A DNA stretch of 64,000 nucleotides. Source: Streptomyces sp. NBC_01306. GTDB taxonomy: Bacteria > Actinomycetota > Actinomycetes > Streptomycetales > Streptomycetaceae. Under the pieces are notes generated by a model. That model saw nothing but the letters and a program-made list of their open reading frames with translations. It was not told the DNA's origin and searched no databases. Location: contig NZ_JAPEPC010000002.1 of NCBI RefSeq assembly GCF_026340465.1, positions 434,001 through 498,000 of the forward strand. Direction: 5' to 3'. Positions 1 to 8,651 of this stretch are shown piece after piece. Positions within the stretch are counted from its first letter, which is position 1. Every line of letters begins with the position of its first letter. Both the position numbers and the translations under genes were made by a program.

Positions 1-750
1 CTCGGCAGGCGCCGGGCGGACGTCGTCGTGGCCACCACGTGGGGCAACCTCTTCGACGAGGAGAGCAAGGTCCTGACGGGCGGCGACGACTCACCGGTGT
101 ACGTACGGCGTGCGCTGACGGCGTCGCTCGCCAGGCTGGGCACCGACTACGTGGACCTCTACCAGCTCCACCTGTCGGACGTGGATCCTGAACGGGCCGC
201 TCTCCTGCGGGACGCCTGTGAAGATCTCGTACGAGAAGGGCTCATCCGCGCGTACGCATGGAGCACCGACGACCCGGCGCGCGCGTCGGTCTTCGCCGCG
301 GGCCCGCACTGCGCGGCCGTGCAGCACCGCTGCAACGTCCTCCAGGACGCGCCCGAAATGCTCGCCTTGTGCGAGGAGACCGCTCTTGCGAGCATCAACC
401 GCAGCCCGCTCGCGATGGGGCTGCTGACCGGGAAGTACATGCCGGGAAGCACACTCGCCGCCGGTGACATCCGCCATGCGCCGCCTGCCTGGCTGCCGGG
501 TTTCGCGGCGGGTGGCGGCGCCGATCCGCGATGGCTCGCGCGCGTCGAGGCTGTACGGTCCATCCTCACGAGCCGCGGGCGCACTCTCGCCCAGGGCTCG
601 CTGGCCTGGCTGTGGGCGCGCAGCCCGCGGACGGTGCCCATCCCCGGCTTTCGGACCGTGGCGCAGGCAGAGGAAAACGCCCGGACGCTGGAGTTCGGGC
701 CGCTGGCAGAGGAGGAGGTCGCAGAGATCGGGCGTGTGCTGGGACCTTGA
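1..750 (+). CDS. aldo/keto reductase (5' end outside window)
   Basis: The reading frame is open from the first base, so the N-terminus, with the usual catalytic Asp/Tyr region, lies upstream. The visible 249 residues carry the signature of the aldo/keto reductase TIM barrel: LGTDYVDLYQLH near residue 50, then NRSPLAMGLLTGKY and the C-terminal cofactor region (VPIPGFRTVAQAEENA). Family members reduce carbonyls with NADPH in the cytosol. The substrate cannot be told. The IPGFRT..Q.EEN segment is the usual NADP-phosphate-binding stretch, so the 3' end looks intact. No link to the neighbouring genes is apparent. Confidence 0.85.
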   Translation, partial: LGRRRADVVVATTWGNLFDEESKVLTGGDDSPVYVRRALTASLARLGTDYVDLYQLHLSDVDPERAALLRDACEDLVREGLIRAYAWSTDDPARASVFAAGPHCAAVQHRCNVLQDAPEMLALCEETALASINRSPLAMGLLTGKYMPGSTLAAGDIRHAPPAWLPGFAAGGGADPRWLARVEAVRSILTSRGRTLAQGSLAWLWARSPRTVPIPGFRTVAQAEENARTLEFGPLAEEEVAEIGRVLGP

Positions 751-1040
751 CGCTCGGGGGCAATGCTGGTGGGGCAGGCCAACCGACAGCCGGCGCCGGG
801 CGCAAGCAGACTGGGCCTGTCGAGGCCTTGTGACCCTGAGTCTTGAATCGACGCGCACATTCCGTGGAGCGGCTTCACCGGGCCCGTTCCAGCCTCCGAT
901 CGGTGCTGGTCACACACTCCGCTCCTCCGGCAGACGTCGTTCCGACGCGACCGTTCACGGAATGTGTGCCAGAACCGCAGGGGCCCGTGACGGCTTCGCG
1001 TACCCCGCAAGGCCGCACCCCCCACCGTTTGTCCGCAGGC

Positions 1041-1715
1041 TCAGCTCACGAACTCTCTGTCGCCGTAGCGCACCTCGACCCTGTTCCAGTCGACGCCGAG
1101 GTTCTTCGTGAACTTCTCAGCCAGGGACAGGTCCGCGAGCGGGACGACGAGGATGAGCCGCCCGTCAAGGGTGACTGACCCGCCTCCGAGCTCGTCGCGG
1201 GCCTCGGGGTTCGCGAGCAACTCGTGGTGCAGACGAGGGGCACTGACGCCGGGAGCCTGGATTTCGACTGCGTCGGTTTCCGGCGAGGAACGCGGCAGGC
1301 AGCGGAAGGTCAGCACCGACTCCTGGTGGTACCGCTTGGCGATGACACTGGCGACGTGGTGCAGCCCGTCCTGGCCGACCTTGTTGACGTCGAACTCGCG
1401 GGAGCGCTCGTAGGTGGCCTGTTTGAGGGCGCCGGACCAGAAGATGCCGTCCAGCAGCTTCGAGGCGCCGGGCCGCGCGCCGTTGGTACGAATGATCCCG
1501 CGCACCTCGTGATCGAAACGCGTCAGGCTGGTCTTGAGCCGGGGGTCGGCCGGATCCGTGACGATCGCGGTGTTGTTCGTAGCGAAGATCTCCCCCGCTG
1601 GACACCCATGGCCTGCCGCGCTCGCCTGTGTGCTGCCCGCGCCGACGACCCCAAGTGTCAGGGTGGAGACCGAGACCAGAACGCGCAACTGCCGCCATGC
1701 AATGGATTTCCTCAT
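1041..1715 (-). CDS. secreted protein of unknown function
   Basis: This encodes 224 residues when started at the ATG that opens a clear signal peptide: a basic MRKSIAWRQ, a hydrophobic LVSVSTLTLGVVGAG stretch, and an Ala-rich cleavage region ending ASAAG. An upstream in-frame start at 1799 would add 28 residues before the signal peptide and is less likely. The mature part has two Cys (one just after cleavage, one in TFRCLPRS) that could form a disulfide. I recognise no domain or catalytic motif. It lies 255 bp downstream of the MFS gene on the same strand and may be an independent unit. Confidence 0.6.
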   Translation of the reverse strand: MRKSIAWRQLRVLVSVSTLTLGVVGAGSTQASAAGHGCPAGEIFATNNTAIVTDPADPRLKTSLTRFDHEVRGIIRTNGARPGASKLLDGIFWSGALKQATYERSREFDVNKVGQDGLHHVASVIAKRYHQESVLTFRCLPRSSPETDAVEIQAPGVSAPRLHHELLANPEARDELGGGSVTLDGRLILVVPLADLSLAEKFTKNLGVDWNRVEVRYGDREFVS

Positions 1716-1970
1716 ACGGTCATCAACGATCTTCGGCAGGGTTTGTTGCGCCTGCCGCCCCACCCACTCGGCGACTTCAATAATGAGCTGCGGCCCCACA
1801 GACCTGCCGCCGCGGTGTCGGTGGGATCAGCCCGCTCGGAGCGGAAGCTTCGCACGTCGAGCACCGTCAGAATCGCGCGAGCGTCGCCCGCCGGCCTGGA
1901 CATCGAAGACCGGCGACCACACGGACCCCGCGTGAACCCACACCGCACGGCGGGACATCATCCCCCTCTC

Positions 1971-3365
1971 CTACGACGGATCCCCTTGACCGACACCCGC
2001 CTGGCCGTGCGCAGGGCGTGCAGGCGATCGCGCCCGGTCAGGCCGGACAGCGCTCCGTGAGTCCGGGATCACCCGGAAGAGCGCGGGGACTGCCGCAAGA
2101 CATGCCGCAGCGGCGACGGCCACCCACAGCGCGGGGGCGTAGACGGTCAGCGAGCCGACGGCCCAGGCCATCAGGGCGGGCGTGAAGCCCGCGAAGACCA
2201 TCGCTGCGATGTTGTAGCTCAGGGCCACGCCCGTGGAGCGCACTTCGACGGGGAAGAGCCGGGTCAGCGTGGAGGGTGCGACGCCGGCGAACGCGGCGAC
2301 ACCTGCGCACATCAGGCTGTGGACGAGCAGCAGGACGGGGAACGCCGGTTGTGCGTGCAGCCATGCCAGCAAGGGCAGCGGCAGCACGAGCAAGCCCAGC
2401 GCGCCGGCCACGAGCACTCTCCGCGCACCCGCCGTGTCGGCGGCGCGCCCCGCGACCAGGCACCCGGCTACGAGGACTGCGTTGCCCACCAGAGAGGCGA
2501 GGAACGACTGCTGTGCGGTGAAGCCGAGACCTGCCGCGTCGCTCTCGTAGTACGTAGGTGCGTAGATGACCAAGGTGTAGACGCACACGGTCCACAGAAC
2601 GGAGAAGAGAAATCCGGTGATGACCCGTCCCCGGTACTCGGTCAGCAACTGGACGAGAGGGCCGCGCCCCGGGGTCGTCTCCTGCTCATTCCGTTCCGGT
2701 TTGCTCTTCTCGAATTCCTCGGTCTCCGGCAGATGCCGGCGGATGTAGACGCCGACCGGAATGATGAGCAGGCCGAGCGCAAAGGGAATGCGCCAGGCCC
2801 AGGCGTTCATCGCTGATTCGGAGGCGAAGGTCGTGAGGGCGACGCCCACGGCGGCGGCCGCGAGATTGCAGATCCCCATGGATGCCTGGAGCCAGGCGGC
2901 GTACCGGGCCTTTCGGCCGGGTGGCGCGTGTTCCACCAGGAAGGCCGTGGCGCCGCCGATCTCGCCGCCTGCCGAGAATCCCTGCAGCAGCCTGCCGACG
3001 AGGAGCAGGGCCGGTGCACCGAGCCCGATGACTGCCACCGGTGGCGCCACGACCAGCAGGAGTGTCCCGGCGCCCATGGTGCTGAGGGAGAGCATCATCG
3101 CGGCCTTGCGGCCCTTGCGGTCGCCGTACAGCCCGATGACGACGGCCCCGAGCGGGCGGGCCACGAACCCCGTACCGAAGATGACGAACGTGCTGATGAG
3201 AGCCGTACCCGGGTCGTCGTCCCGGAAGAAGTTGTGGGAGATGTAGCCGGCGAAGAAGGCGTAGACCGTGAAGTCGTACCACTCCATCCCGTTGCCGAAG
3301 GATGCCGCGACGACCGCGCGCCGGGAGACACGTGTCGTGGTCGCTGTCGTTGCATCTCTATTCAC
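1971..3365 (-). CDS. MFS transporter, metabolite:H+ symporter (MHS) type
   Basis: A 464-residue membrane protein. The N-terminus (SFGNGMEWYDFTVYAFFAGY), the loop 2-3 motif GDRKGRKAAMM and the glycine-rich TM4-5 region (QGFSAGGEIGGATAFLVE) are typical of the MHS branch of the major facilitator superfamily. This branch imports small organic acids, betaines or dicarboxylates with protons. Twelve hydrophobic segments can be followed. It starts with GTG and overlaps the 3' end of the M20 hydrolase gene by 8 bp, so the two are co-transcribed and the transporter probably brings in the substrate of the amidohydrolase cassette. The exact solute is unknown. Confidence 0.85.
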   Translation of the reverse strand: MNRDATTATTTRVSRRAVVAASFGNGMEWYDFTVYAFFAGYISHNFFRDDDPGTALISTFVIFGTGFVARPLGAVVIGLYGDRKGRKAAMMLSLSTMGAGTLLLVVAPPVAVIGLGAPALLLVGRLLQGFSAGGEIGGATAFLVEHAPPGRKARYAAWLQASMGICNLAAAAVGVALTTFASESAMNAWAWRIPFALGLLIIPVGVYIRRHLPETEEFEKSKPERNEQETTPGRGPLVQLLTEYRGRVITGFLFSVLWTVCVYTLVIYAPTYYESDAAGLGFTAQQSFLASLVGNAVLVAGCLVAGRAADTAGARRVLVAGALGLLVLPLPLLAWLHAQPAFPVLLLVHSLMCAGVAAFAGVAPSTLTRLFPVEVRSTGVALSYNIAAMVFAGFTPALMAWAVGSLTVYAPALWVAVAAAACLAAVPALFRVIPDSRSAVRPDRARSPARPAHGQAGVGQGDPS

Positions 3366-4629
3366 TGCGCACGACCGGACGTTGGTCCAGGGTGGCCAGC
3401 GTGCCGGCGAGCACGTGTGCGCCCTGCTCGATGTCGGCGGGCGCGGTGAACTCCTCGGGGCAGTGGCTGAGCCCGCCCTGCGAGGGAACGAAGATCATGC
3501 CCATGGGCCCGAGCCGGGCCAGGTGTGCGGCGTCGTGGCCCGCCCCGGACGGGACGGCCTGCCACGGCAGGCCGAGCCTGTCGGCCGACTGACCAATGAC
3601 GTCCTGCAGCAACTCGTCCGTGGGCACGGGGTCCTGATCGGTGAGGTACTCGACGTCGAACTGGACACCTCGCCTCGCCGCTTCCTCGGCAACCTCGTCG
3701 ACGATCTGCCGGCGCGCCCCCTGGAGCCAGGTGCCGTCCACGCTGCGGATCTCCGCCCAGAGCCGGGCCCGGTCCGTGATGACGCCCATCGACTCGGGAC
3801 TCGACTCGATGCAGCCGGGAGTGGCCACGCCGTGCACGGGCGCTCCGCATCCGGCACGTTCCACGGCGAGAACTGCCGCTGCGGCGGAGACCAGCGCGTC
3901 GTGGCGGTCGGCCATGTGTGTCGTCCCCGCGTGGCCCGCCCGGCCCGCGAAGCGCATCAGGATTCGGTCGATTCCGGCGATCGCGGTGACCACGCCGATG
4001 CTGGTGCCGGACGTTTCCAGGAGTGGGCCCTGCTCGACGTGCAGTTCCACGTAGGCGTGCACGTCACCGGGGTTCCAGGCCTGCCTCAGCGCGGCGTGCG
4101 GGTCGAGCCCGAACCTCTCGATCGCGTCGCCGAGCCTGGTTCCCGTGCTGTCCACCCGGTCCAGGTGCTCCGGCCGCAGCACGCCGGCCACCGCGCGGGA
4201 ACCCAGGCACGATATGCCGAAATCGTTGGCCTCCTCGCCGAGGAAGTCCACGACCACCAGGTCGTGTTCAAGCGTCGTGCCCGTCTCACGGAATCGCTGG
4301 GCCACCTCGATACCGGTCAGGACGCCGACGATGCCGTCGAATCTGCCGCCCTGGGCGACCGTGTCGGTGTGGGATCCGGTGACCAGCGCCGGGCCGCTCC
4401 CCCGGCGGCCGGGCAGCCGCCCGACGATGTTGCCCGCCGGGTCCACAACGGGGTCGAGTCCCGCGTCGGCCATCTGCCGGCGTACCCACTCGCGAGAGGC
4501 CCGGTAGGACTCCGAGAACACCTCTCGGCTCCAGCCGGGGCGCGTGGAGTCGTGGAATTCGGCGAGCGAGGCGAGGCGCTCGGCGAGTCGTTCGGGATGG
4601 GGGGTCAGGGCGTCCAGGTCGATGCTCAT
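3358..4629 (-). CDS. M20 zinc amidohydrolase (allantoate/N-carbamoyl-amino-acid hydrolase family)
   Basis: A 423-residue cytosolic enzyme of the M20 branch that hydrolyses ureido (N-carbamoyl) compounds: allantoate amidohydrolase, beta-ureidopropionase or N-carbamoyl-L-amino-acid hydrolase. The dinuclear metal ligands are visible: His87 in GSHTDT, Asp98 in GGRFDG, the Glu pair at 132-133 (GEEANDFG), His in HVEQGP and His near the C-terminus (LSHCPEE). The lid/dimerisation domain lies at about 210-330 (FAGRAGHAGTTHM). The nearby dihydropyrimidinase/allantoinase-like gene would supply a carbamoyl substrate, as in allantoin, hydantoin or reductive pyrimidine breakdown. Which of these applies cannot be decided. 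Confidence 0.85.
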   Translation of the reverse strand: MSIDLDALTPHPERLAERLASLAEFHDSTRPGWSREVFSESYRASREWVRRQMADAGLDPVVDPAGNIVGRLPGRRGSGPALVTGSHTDTVAQGGRFDGIVGVLTGIEVAQRFRETGTTLEHDLVVVDFLGEEANDFGISCLGSRAVAGVLRPEHLDRVDSTGTRLGDAIERFGLDPHAALRQAWNPGDVHAYVELHVEQGPLLETSGTSIGVVTAIAGIDRILMRFAGRAGHAGTTHMADRHDALVSAAAAVLAVERAGCGAPVHGVATPGCIESSPESMGVITDRARLWAEIRSVDGTWLQGARRQIVDEVAEEAARRGVQFDVEYLTDQDPVPTDELLQDVIGQSADRLGLPWQAVPSGAGHDAAHLARLGPMGMIFVPSQGGLSHCPEEFTAPADIEQGAHVLAGTLATLDQRPVVRSE

Positions 4630-4660
4630 TACCTATCCTTCCGGTGAATACCGGACAGTT

Positions 4661-4679
4661 CTGGCCTGAATTCGGCCAG
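4661..4679. promoter_or_regulatory. inverted repeat upstream of the M20 hydrolase gene
   Basis: CTGGCC-(7 nt)-GGCCAG, centred about 41 bp upstream of the M20 hydrolase start and downstream of the iclR-type gene. The arms are perfect and the position suits an operator of the local IclR regulator. Binding is inferred only. Confidence 0.3.
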
Positions 4680-4763
4680 GTTGGACTGTGATCTCGTACG
4701 TACGTGCTGCCTCCGTCGGCGATGGCACGGCCCGCGGAACCGGCGCCGCGTCCGTCACCGTGC

Positions 4764-5564
4764 TCAGAGGTCCTCGCGGGTGCTCTCCTCGTCGGGCGAC
4801 AGCCACACCTGGGTCGCCGCCCGGGGCATGCTGGCCGTGATGTCCGCGACCGCTTCCCGCAGCAGGGCCAGCGGCCGGGTGACATCGGTGAGTTCCGCGT
4901 GCCGCCCCACCAGGGACACCGCGCACAAGCACGAGCCGGCGACAAGAACGGGCATTCCGACGGCGCTGACGCCGGGGGTGAGCCAGCCGTGCGTCACGTG
5001 GTAGCCGTCCTTGCGGGCTTCGGCGAGTTCGAGGCGCAGGGACGCGGCGTCCGGGGTCGCCGCCGTGAACCGTTGCAGCCGTCCTTGCAGGACCTGGCGG
5101 CGAACCGTCTCGGGCGCCGTTGCCAGCAGCGGCGTGGCGCTGGCCCCCGAGTACAGGGCCAGGACCTGACCGGGCCGCAGCGCCACCGTGCCTGATCCGC
5201 TGCCCCGGGTGTCCAGGCAGAGCGCGGCGGTGTGCGCCCGTACCGTGAGTGCCACGTCCAGACCGCTGCGACGCATCAGCCGGGTGAGCACGGGGCGCGC
5301 CAGGTCCACCAGGTGCCCGGTCCGGTCGATGGAACGGTCGGCGAGGCGGTCGGTGGGCAGCAGGGCGCCGTCGACCTCGGCGAGGAACCCTGCCTCCTTG
5401 AGCAGCCGGACGTAGCGGTAGGCCGACGACGACGGGATGCCCATGGCCGCGACGACTTCCGACACCTCGGCCTGGCCCCGGTCCTGGATGAACTCCAGGA
5501 TCCGCAGGCCCCGCGTCAGGGAGGACAGTTCACCTGCGGACGGCCGTCCGATGGTCATGCTCAT
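4764..5564 (-). CDS. IclR-family transcriptional regulator
   Basis: 266 residues. It has an N-terminal winged helix-turn-helix (about residues 12-65, LTRGLRILEFIQDRGQAEVS and SSSAYRYVRLLKEAGFL) followed by the IclR effector-binding domain (about 85-250). The start codon overlaps the stop of the upstream amidohydrolase gene (ATGA), so translation is coupled. Embedded between the two hydrolase genes, it most likely controls this catabolic cassette and senses its substrate or an intermediate. It is distinct from the second IclR gene inside the steroid cluster. Confidence 0.85.
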   Translation of the reverse strand: MSMTIGRPSAGELSSLTRGLRILEFIQDRGQAEVSEVVAAMGIPSSSAYRYVRLLKEAGFLAEVDGALLPTDRLADRSIDRTGHLVDLARPVLTRLMRRSGLDVALTVRAHTAALCLDTRGSGSGTVALRPGQVLALYSGASATPLLATAPETVRRQVLQGRLQRFTAATPDAASLRLELAEARKDGYHVTHGWLTPGVSAVGMPVLVAGSCLCAVSLVGRHAELTDVTRPLALLREAVADITASMPRAATQVWLSPDEESTREDL

Positions 5565-6943
5565 CTCCGATGCACCTGCTCGCCGCGGCCGGGCTTGCCC
5601 GTCAGTCCCTTGCCCGCGTCCCAGACGACGGTGCCACGGCTCAGCGTGAGAGTGACACGGGCACCGGGCGCGTACGCATCGTAGGGGGTCCAGCCGGCGC
5701 GGGAGTGCAGGGCCGAGCCGTCGATCCGCCAGGTGTCGTCCGGGGTGAGCACCATGATGTCCGCGTCGTGGCCCGGGGCCAGCCTGCCCTTGCGGTGCCC
5801 GATGCCGTACCGGTCGGCAGGGTTGCTGGTCAGCGCGGCCACCGCTCGCGCGAACTGCGGCCCGGCGCCGAAGCGCCGCAGGCAGGCGCCCAGGGTGGTC
5901 GCCACGAGGGTCTCGGTGCCCGGCACCCCCGAGTGGTTGTCCAGGATCCGTTCGTGGTCCTTGAACTCGGCGGGCCAAGGGGCGTGGTCGGAGGTGACTG
6001 CCGTGGCGAGGCCCGTGGTGACGGCCTGCCACATGGCGTCGCGGTTCGCCCCGTCGCGCAGCGGGGGGTTGATCTTCAGCCGGCCGCGGGAGCCGCACAT
6101 GTCGTCCTCGGTGAAGGTCAGGTAGTGCGGGCATGTCTCGAAGGTGATGTCCACGCCCTGGCCCCGGTACCAGCGCACGAGCTCGGCCGACCGCCCCAGG
6201 GACAGATGGCACAGGTGCAGCGCGTTGCCCTGATGGGCGGCGATCTCCATCGCGGTGAGCACGCCGAGCGTCTCCGAGACGGGTGGCCGGGTCGCGGCGT
6301 GCACGGCCGGATCGGTCGAGGAACGGTGCCGCTCGTCGGCGAGGAGCGCCTTGATGATCTCGTTGTTCTCCGCGTGTACGCACAGCGTCGACTCCACGGC
6401 GCCGACAGCCTTCATCACATCCAGCAACTCGGCATCGTCGATACGCGGGAACCGGAACGGGTCGGTGTCGAAGAGCGACACCTTGAACCCCACCACTCCC
6501 CCGGCGGCCAGGGCTTCGGCCTCTCGCCAGCCACCGCCGGGCGCGAGGGTGCCGAGCAGGGCGACATCGACGACGGCCTCCTCGGCCACCTTCTCCCGCT
6601 TCGCCCTGAGCCGCTCCACGTGGTTCACGGGGCCCTCCGCGTCGAAGGGCATCTCCACGATCGTGGTCACACCTCCGGCGGCCGCGGCGGAGGTCGCGGC
6701 CCGCAGCCCCTCACCCGCGTGCGAGTACGAGTGCACGTGGGCGTCGACCGCACCCGGCAGGACGAAAGCGTCCCTGACGTCGATTCGCCGCGCCGCGGGG
6801 GCTTTCGGCGCCGCCCCGGTTCCGACTCCGGTGATGACACCGCCCGCGACAGCGACCCACCCACGCTCGAATTTCCCGTCCGCGACCGGCACGACCCCGG
6901 TGAGGACGATGTCGGCGCGCTCGTGACCCTGTGCCTTTTCCAT
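5561..6943 (-). CDS. dihydropyrimidinase/allantoinase-like cyclic amidohydrolase
   Basis: 460 residues from the ATG at 6943 (an in-frame GTG at 7006 is an alternative). The metal-dependent amidohydrolase signature is complete: His69-x-His71 in VDAHVHSYSH, Lys154 in GFKVSLF as the carbamylated bridging lysine, His190 in CVHAENNE, a further His in LCHLSLG, and Asp in TSDHAPW. Such enzymes open cyclic amides (allantoin, hydantoins, dihydropyrimidines) to carbamoyl acids, which the M20 hydrolase encoded downstream would then cut. It overlaps the IclR gene by 4 bp and is divergent from the ubiD-type gene. Confidence 0.85.
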   Translation of the reverse strand: MEKAQGHERADIVLTGVVPVADGKFERGWVAVAGGVITGVGTGAAPKAPAARRIDVRDAFVLPGAVDAHVHSYSHAGEGLRAATSAAAAGGVTTIVEMPFDAEGPVNHVERLRAKREKVAEEAVVDVALLGTLAPGGGWREAEALAAGGVVGFKVSLFDTDPFRFPRIDDAELLDVMKAVGAVESTLCVHAENNEIIKALLADERHRSSTDPAVHAATRPPVSETLGVLTAMEIAAHQGNALHLCHLSLGRSAELVRWYRGQGVDITFETCPHYLTFTEDDMCGSRGRLKINPPLRDGANRDAMWQAVTTGLATAVTSDHAPWPAEFKDHERILDNHSGVPGTETLVATTLGACLRRFGAGPQFARAVAALTSNPADRYGIGHRKGRLAPGHDADIMVLTPDDTWRIDGSALHSRAGWTPYDAYAPGARVTLTLSRGTVVWDAGKGLTGKPGRGEQVHRR

Positions 6944-7144
6944 GGCGTGAAAGGTAGACACGGTGCGGGCCCGGACAGAATACGATTCCCGCGGATCGGG
7001 AATCACGCTCGCGGCACCCCTTTCCGCTGCTCTGCACGGCTCCCCGGACCTGCCTTGCGTGGCCTCGGTGACTCATGCACTATTGCGTGCCACCGGCGAG
7101 GAGACATCACTCCCGTGTGCCTGCCGAATTACCATTTCCCGAGA

Positions 7145-8593
7145 ATGCGAGCGCGGATGAACATGGGCGACCAATCAATGCGAGGATTCCTCGACGAGTT
7201 GGAACGTCGTGGTGAACTCGTCGATATCGACCGGCCGGTCGACCCACGCTTCGAACTCGCCAGTGTGCTCGCGCTGTTCGACCGTGGCCCCGCCGTGCGG
7301 CTGAACCGCGTCACGGGTTCGGAACTGCCCCTGGTCGGAAACGTCCTGTCGAGCCGCGCCCGCATCGCCGCCGCACTGCGCGTGCCGGTCACGGACGTCC
7401 TCGACACGCTGTCGGCCGCGGTCGCCTCCCGGTGCAAGCCCGAGGTGGTGGATACCGCCCACTGCCAGGAACGGCGGTTCGCCGCCGACGAGGTCTGGAA
7501 GCGCGTCCTCGCGCCGACCTACTTCACCGATGACTCCGGCGGCTATCTGACGGCGGGAATGATCGTCGCCCACGACCCGGTCACCGGTCACCGCAACGCC
7601 TCCTACGCCCGGATCAAGCCGCTGGGCCCGACGACCGGGTTCGTCGGGATCGCCCCGAACCACCATCTGACCGCGCTCGCCCGCTCCGCCGGGGCTGACG
7701 GCCTTCCCGTCGCCGTCACGCTGGGCACCCATCCCGCGATCCAGATGGCCGCCTGCTTCTATCTCGGCCTCGGGGACGACGAGTTGGAGCACGCAGCCCA
7801 CCTGCTGGGAGCACCGGTCAAGGTGGTGCGGGCCACGACGAGCGACGTTCTTGTGCCCGCCGACGCCGAAGTCGTCATCGAGGGCCTGCTGCACGCCGAC
7901 CGCCCCGTGCACGAGGGGCTGGTCAGCGAGTACCACGGAATGTACGAGGACTACGGCGACGGGGTCACCCTGGAGGTCACGGCGCTGACCACGCGCGCCG
8001 ACCCCTCGGTCCAGGTCATCCTGCCGGGGCTGGCCGCCGAGCACGCCTACCTCGCCGCGCTGCCGATCGCCGCCGGGCTGCGGCACGCGCTGCGCCTGGC
8101 CGGCTGCGGGGACACAGATGTCGCGGTGACGCTCTCCGGAGGCGGCCGCGTCGACGTGGTCGTCGCGCTCCCCGCGCACCAGGGCCGCCAGGCCAAGCGT
8201 GCGATCTTCGCTTGTTTCGCCTCCGTCAGCATGGTGAAACAAGTCACCGTCGTGGACTGCGACATCGACATCTGGGACGCCGAACACGTCCACTGGGCAC
8301 GGACGAGCCGGATGCGCTGGGAGCGCGACCTCATCCTTGCACCCGACGTCCCGGCCGACCGGAACGTGCCGATGCAGCAGGGCGGCACCGTGACGAAGGT
8401 CGGCATGGACGCCACAGCCAAACCCGGCGACCGTACGCCGGGACACGCCCTCGCCGTGCCTCCGCGGGAGACCGTGGACCGAGTGCGCCGCCGGCTCGAA
8501 ACCGACGGTCTGGGGACACGCTTCGCCCCGACTCCGGTGCTGTGGAGTCTGCTCGACACCGGGGATCGCCGCCCCGCGGGCGACCAGCACTGA
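7145..8593 (+). CDS. UbiD-family decarboxylase (prenylated-FMN dependent)
   Basis: About 482 residues. The MRGFLDELERRGELVDID opening and the following split beta-barrel region are typical of UbiD enzymes, which reversibly decarboxylate aromatic or unsaturated acids with prenylated FMN. The middle part carries the conserved loop with GLVSEYHGMYEDYG (position of the metal/active-site Glu), and the C-terminal domain includes QAKRAIFACFASVSMVKQVT. Start choice is uncertain: ATG at 7145, 7157, 7163 and 7178 and a GTG at 7115 are all in frame. No ubiX-like flavin prenyltransferase gene is in the window. It is divergent from the amidohydrolase operon and probably part of the same pathway. Confidence 0.85.
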   Translation: MRARMNMGDQSMRGFLDELERRGELVDIDRPVDPRFELASVLALFDRGPAVRLNRVTGSELPLVGNVLSSRARIAAALRVPVTDVLDTLSAAVASRCKPEVVDTAHCQERRFAADEVWKRVLAPTYFTDDSGGYLTAGMIVAHDPVTGHRNASYARIKPLGPTTGFVGIAPNHHLTALARSAGADGLPVAVTLGTHPAIQMAACFYLGLGDDELEHAAHLLGAPVKVVRATTSDVLVPADAEVVIEGLLHADRPVHEGLVSEYHGMYEDYGDGVTLEVTALTTRADPSVQVILPGLAAEHAYLAALPIAAGLRHALRLAGCGDTDVAVTLSGGGRVDVVVALPAHQGRQAKRAIFACFASVSMVKQVTVVDCDIDIWDAEHVHWARTSRMRWERDLILAPDVPADRNVPMQQGGTVTKVGMDATAKPGDRTPGHALAVPPRETVDRVRRRLETDGLGTRFAPTPVLWSLLDTGDRRPAGDQH

Positions 8594-8651
8594 CCGCGCT
8601 TCGGCTCTCCGGCACCACCAGGCAGAGGACGGTTTCCTCGCCCGGTCCCGG

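Noticed and set aside
857..965. Imperfect inverted repeat CACATTCCGTG / CACGGAATGTG about 80 bp apart downstream of the aldo/keto reductase
   Set aside because: The long spacing makes a terminator or operator unlikely; no further support was found.
5570..8593. A single open frame of about 1000 codons running through the amidohydrolase gene into the UbiD gene
   Set aside because: Its first 500 codons are antisense to the amidohydrolase and give a Gly/Arg/Val-rich product; only the part from about 7145 onward looks like protein.
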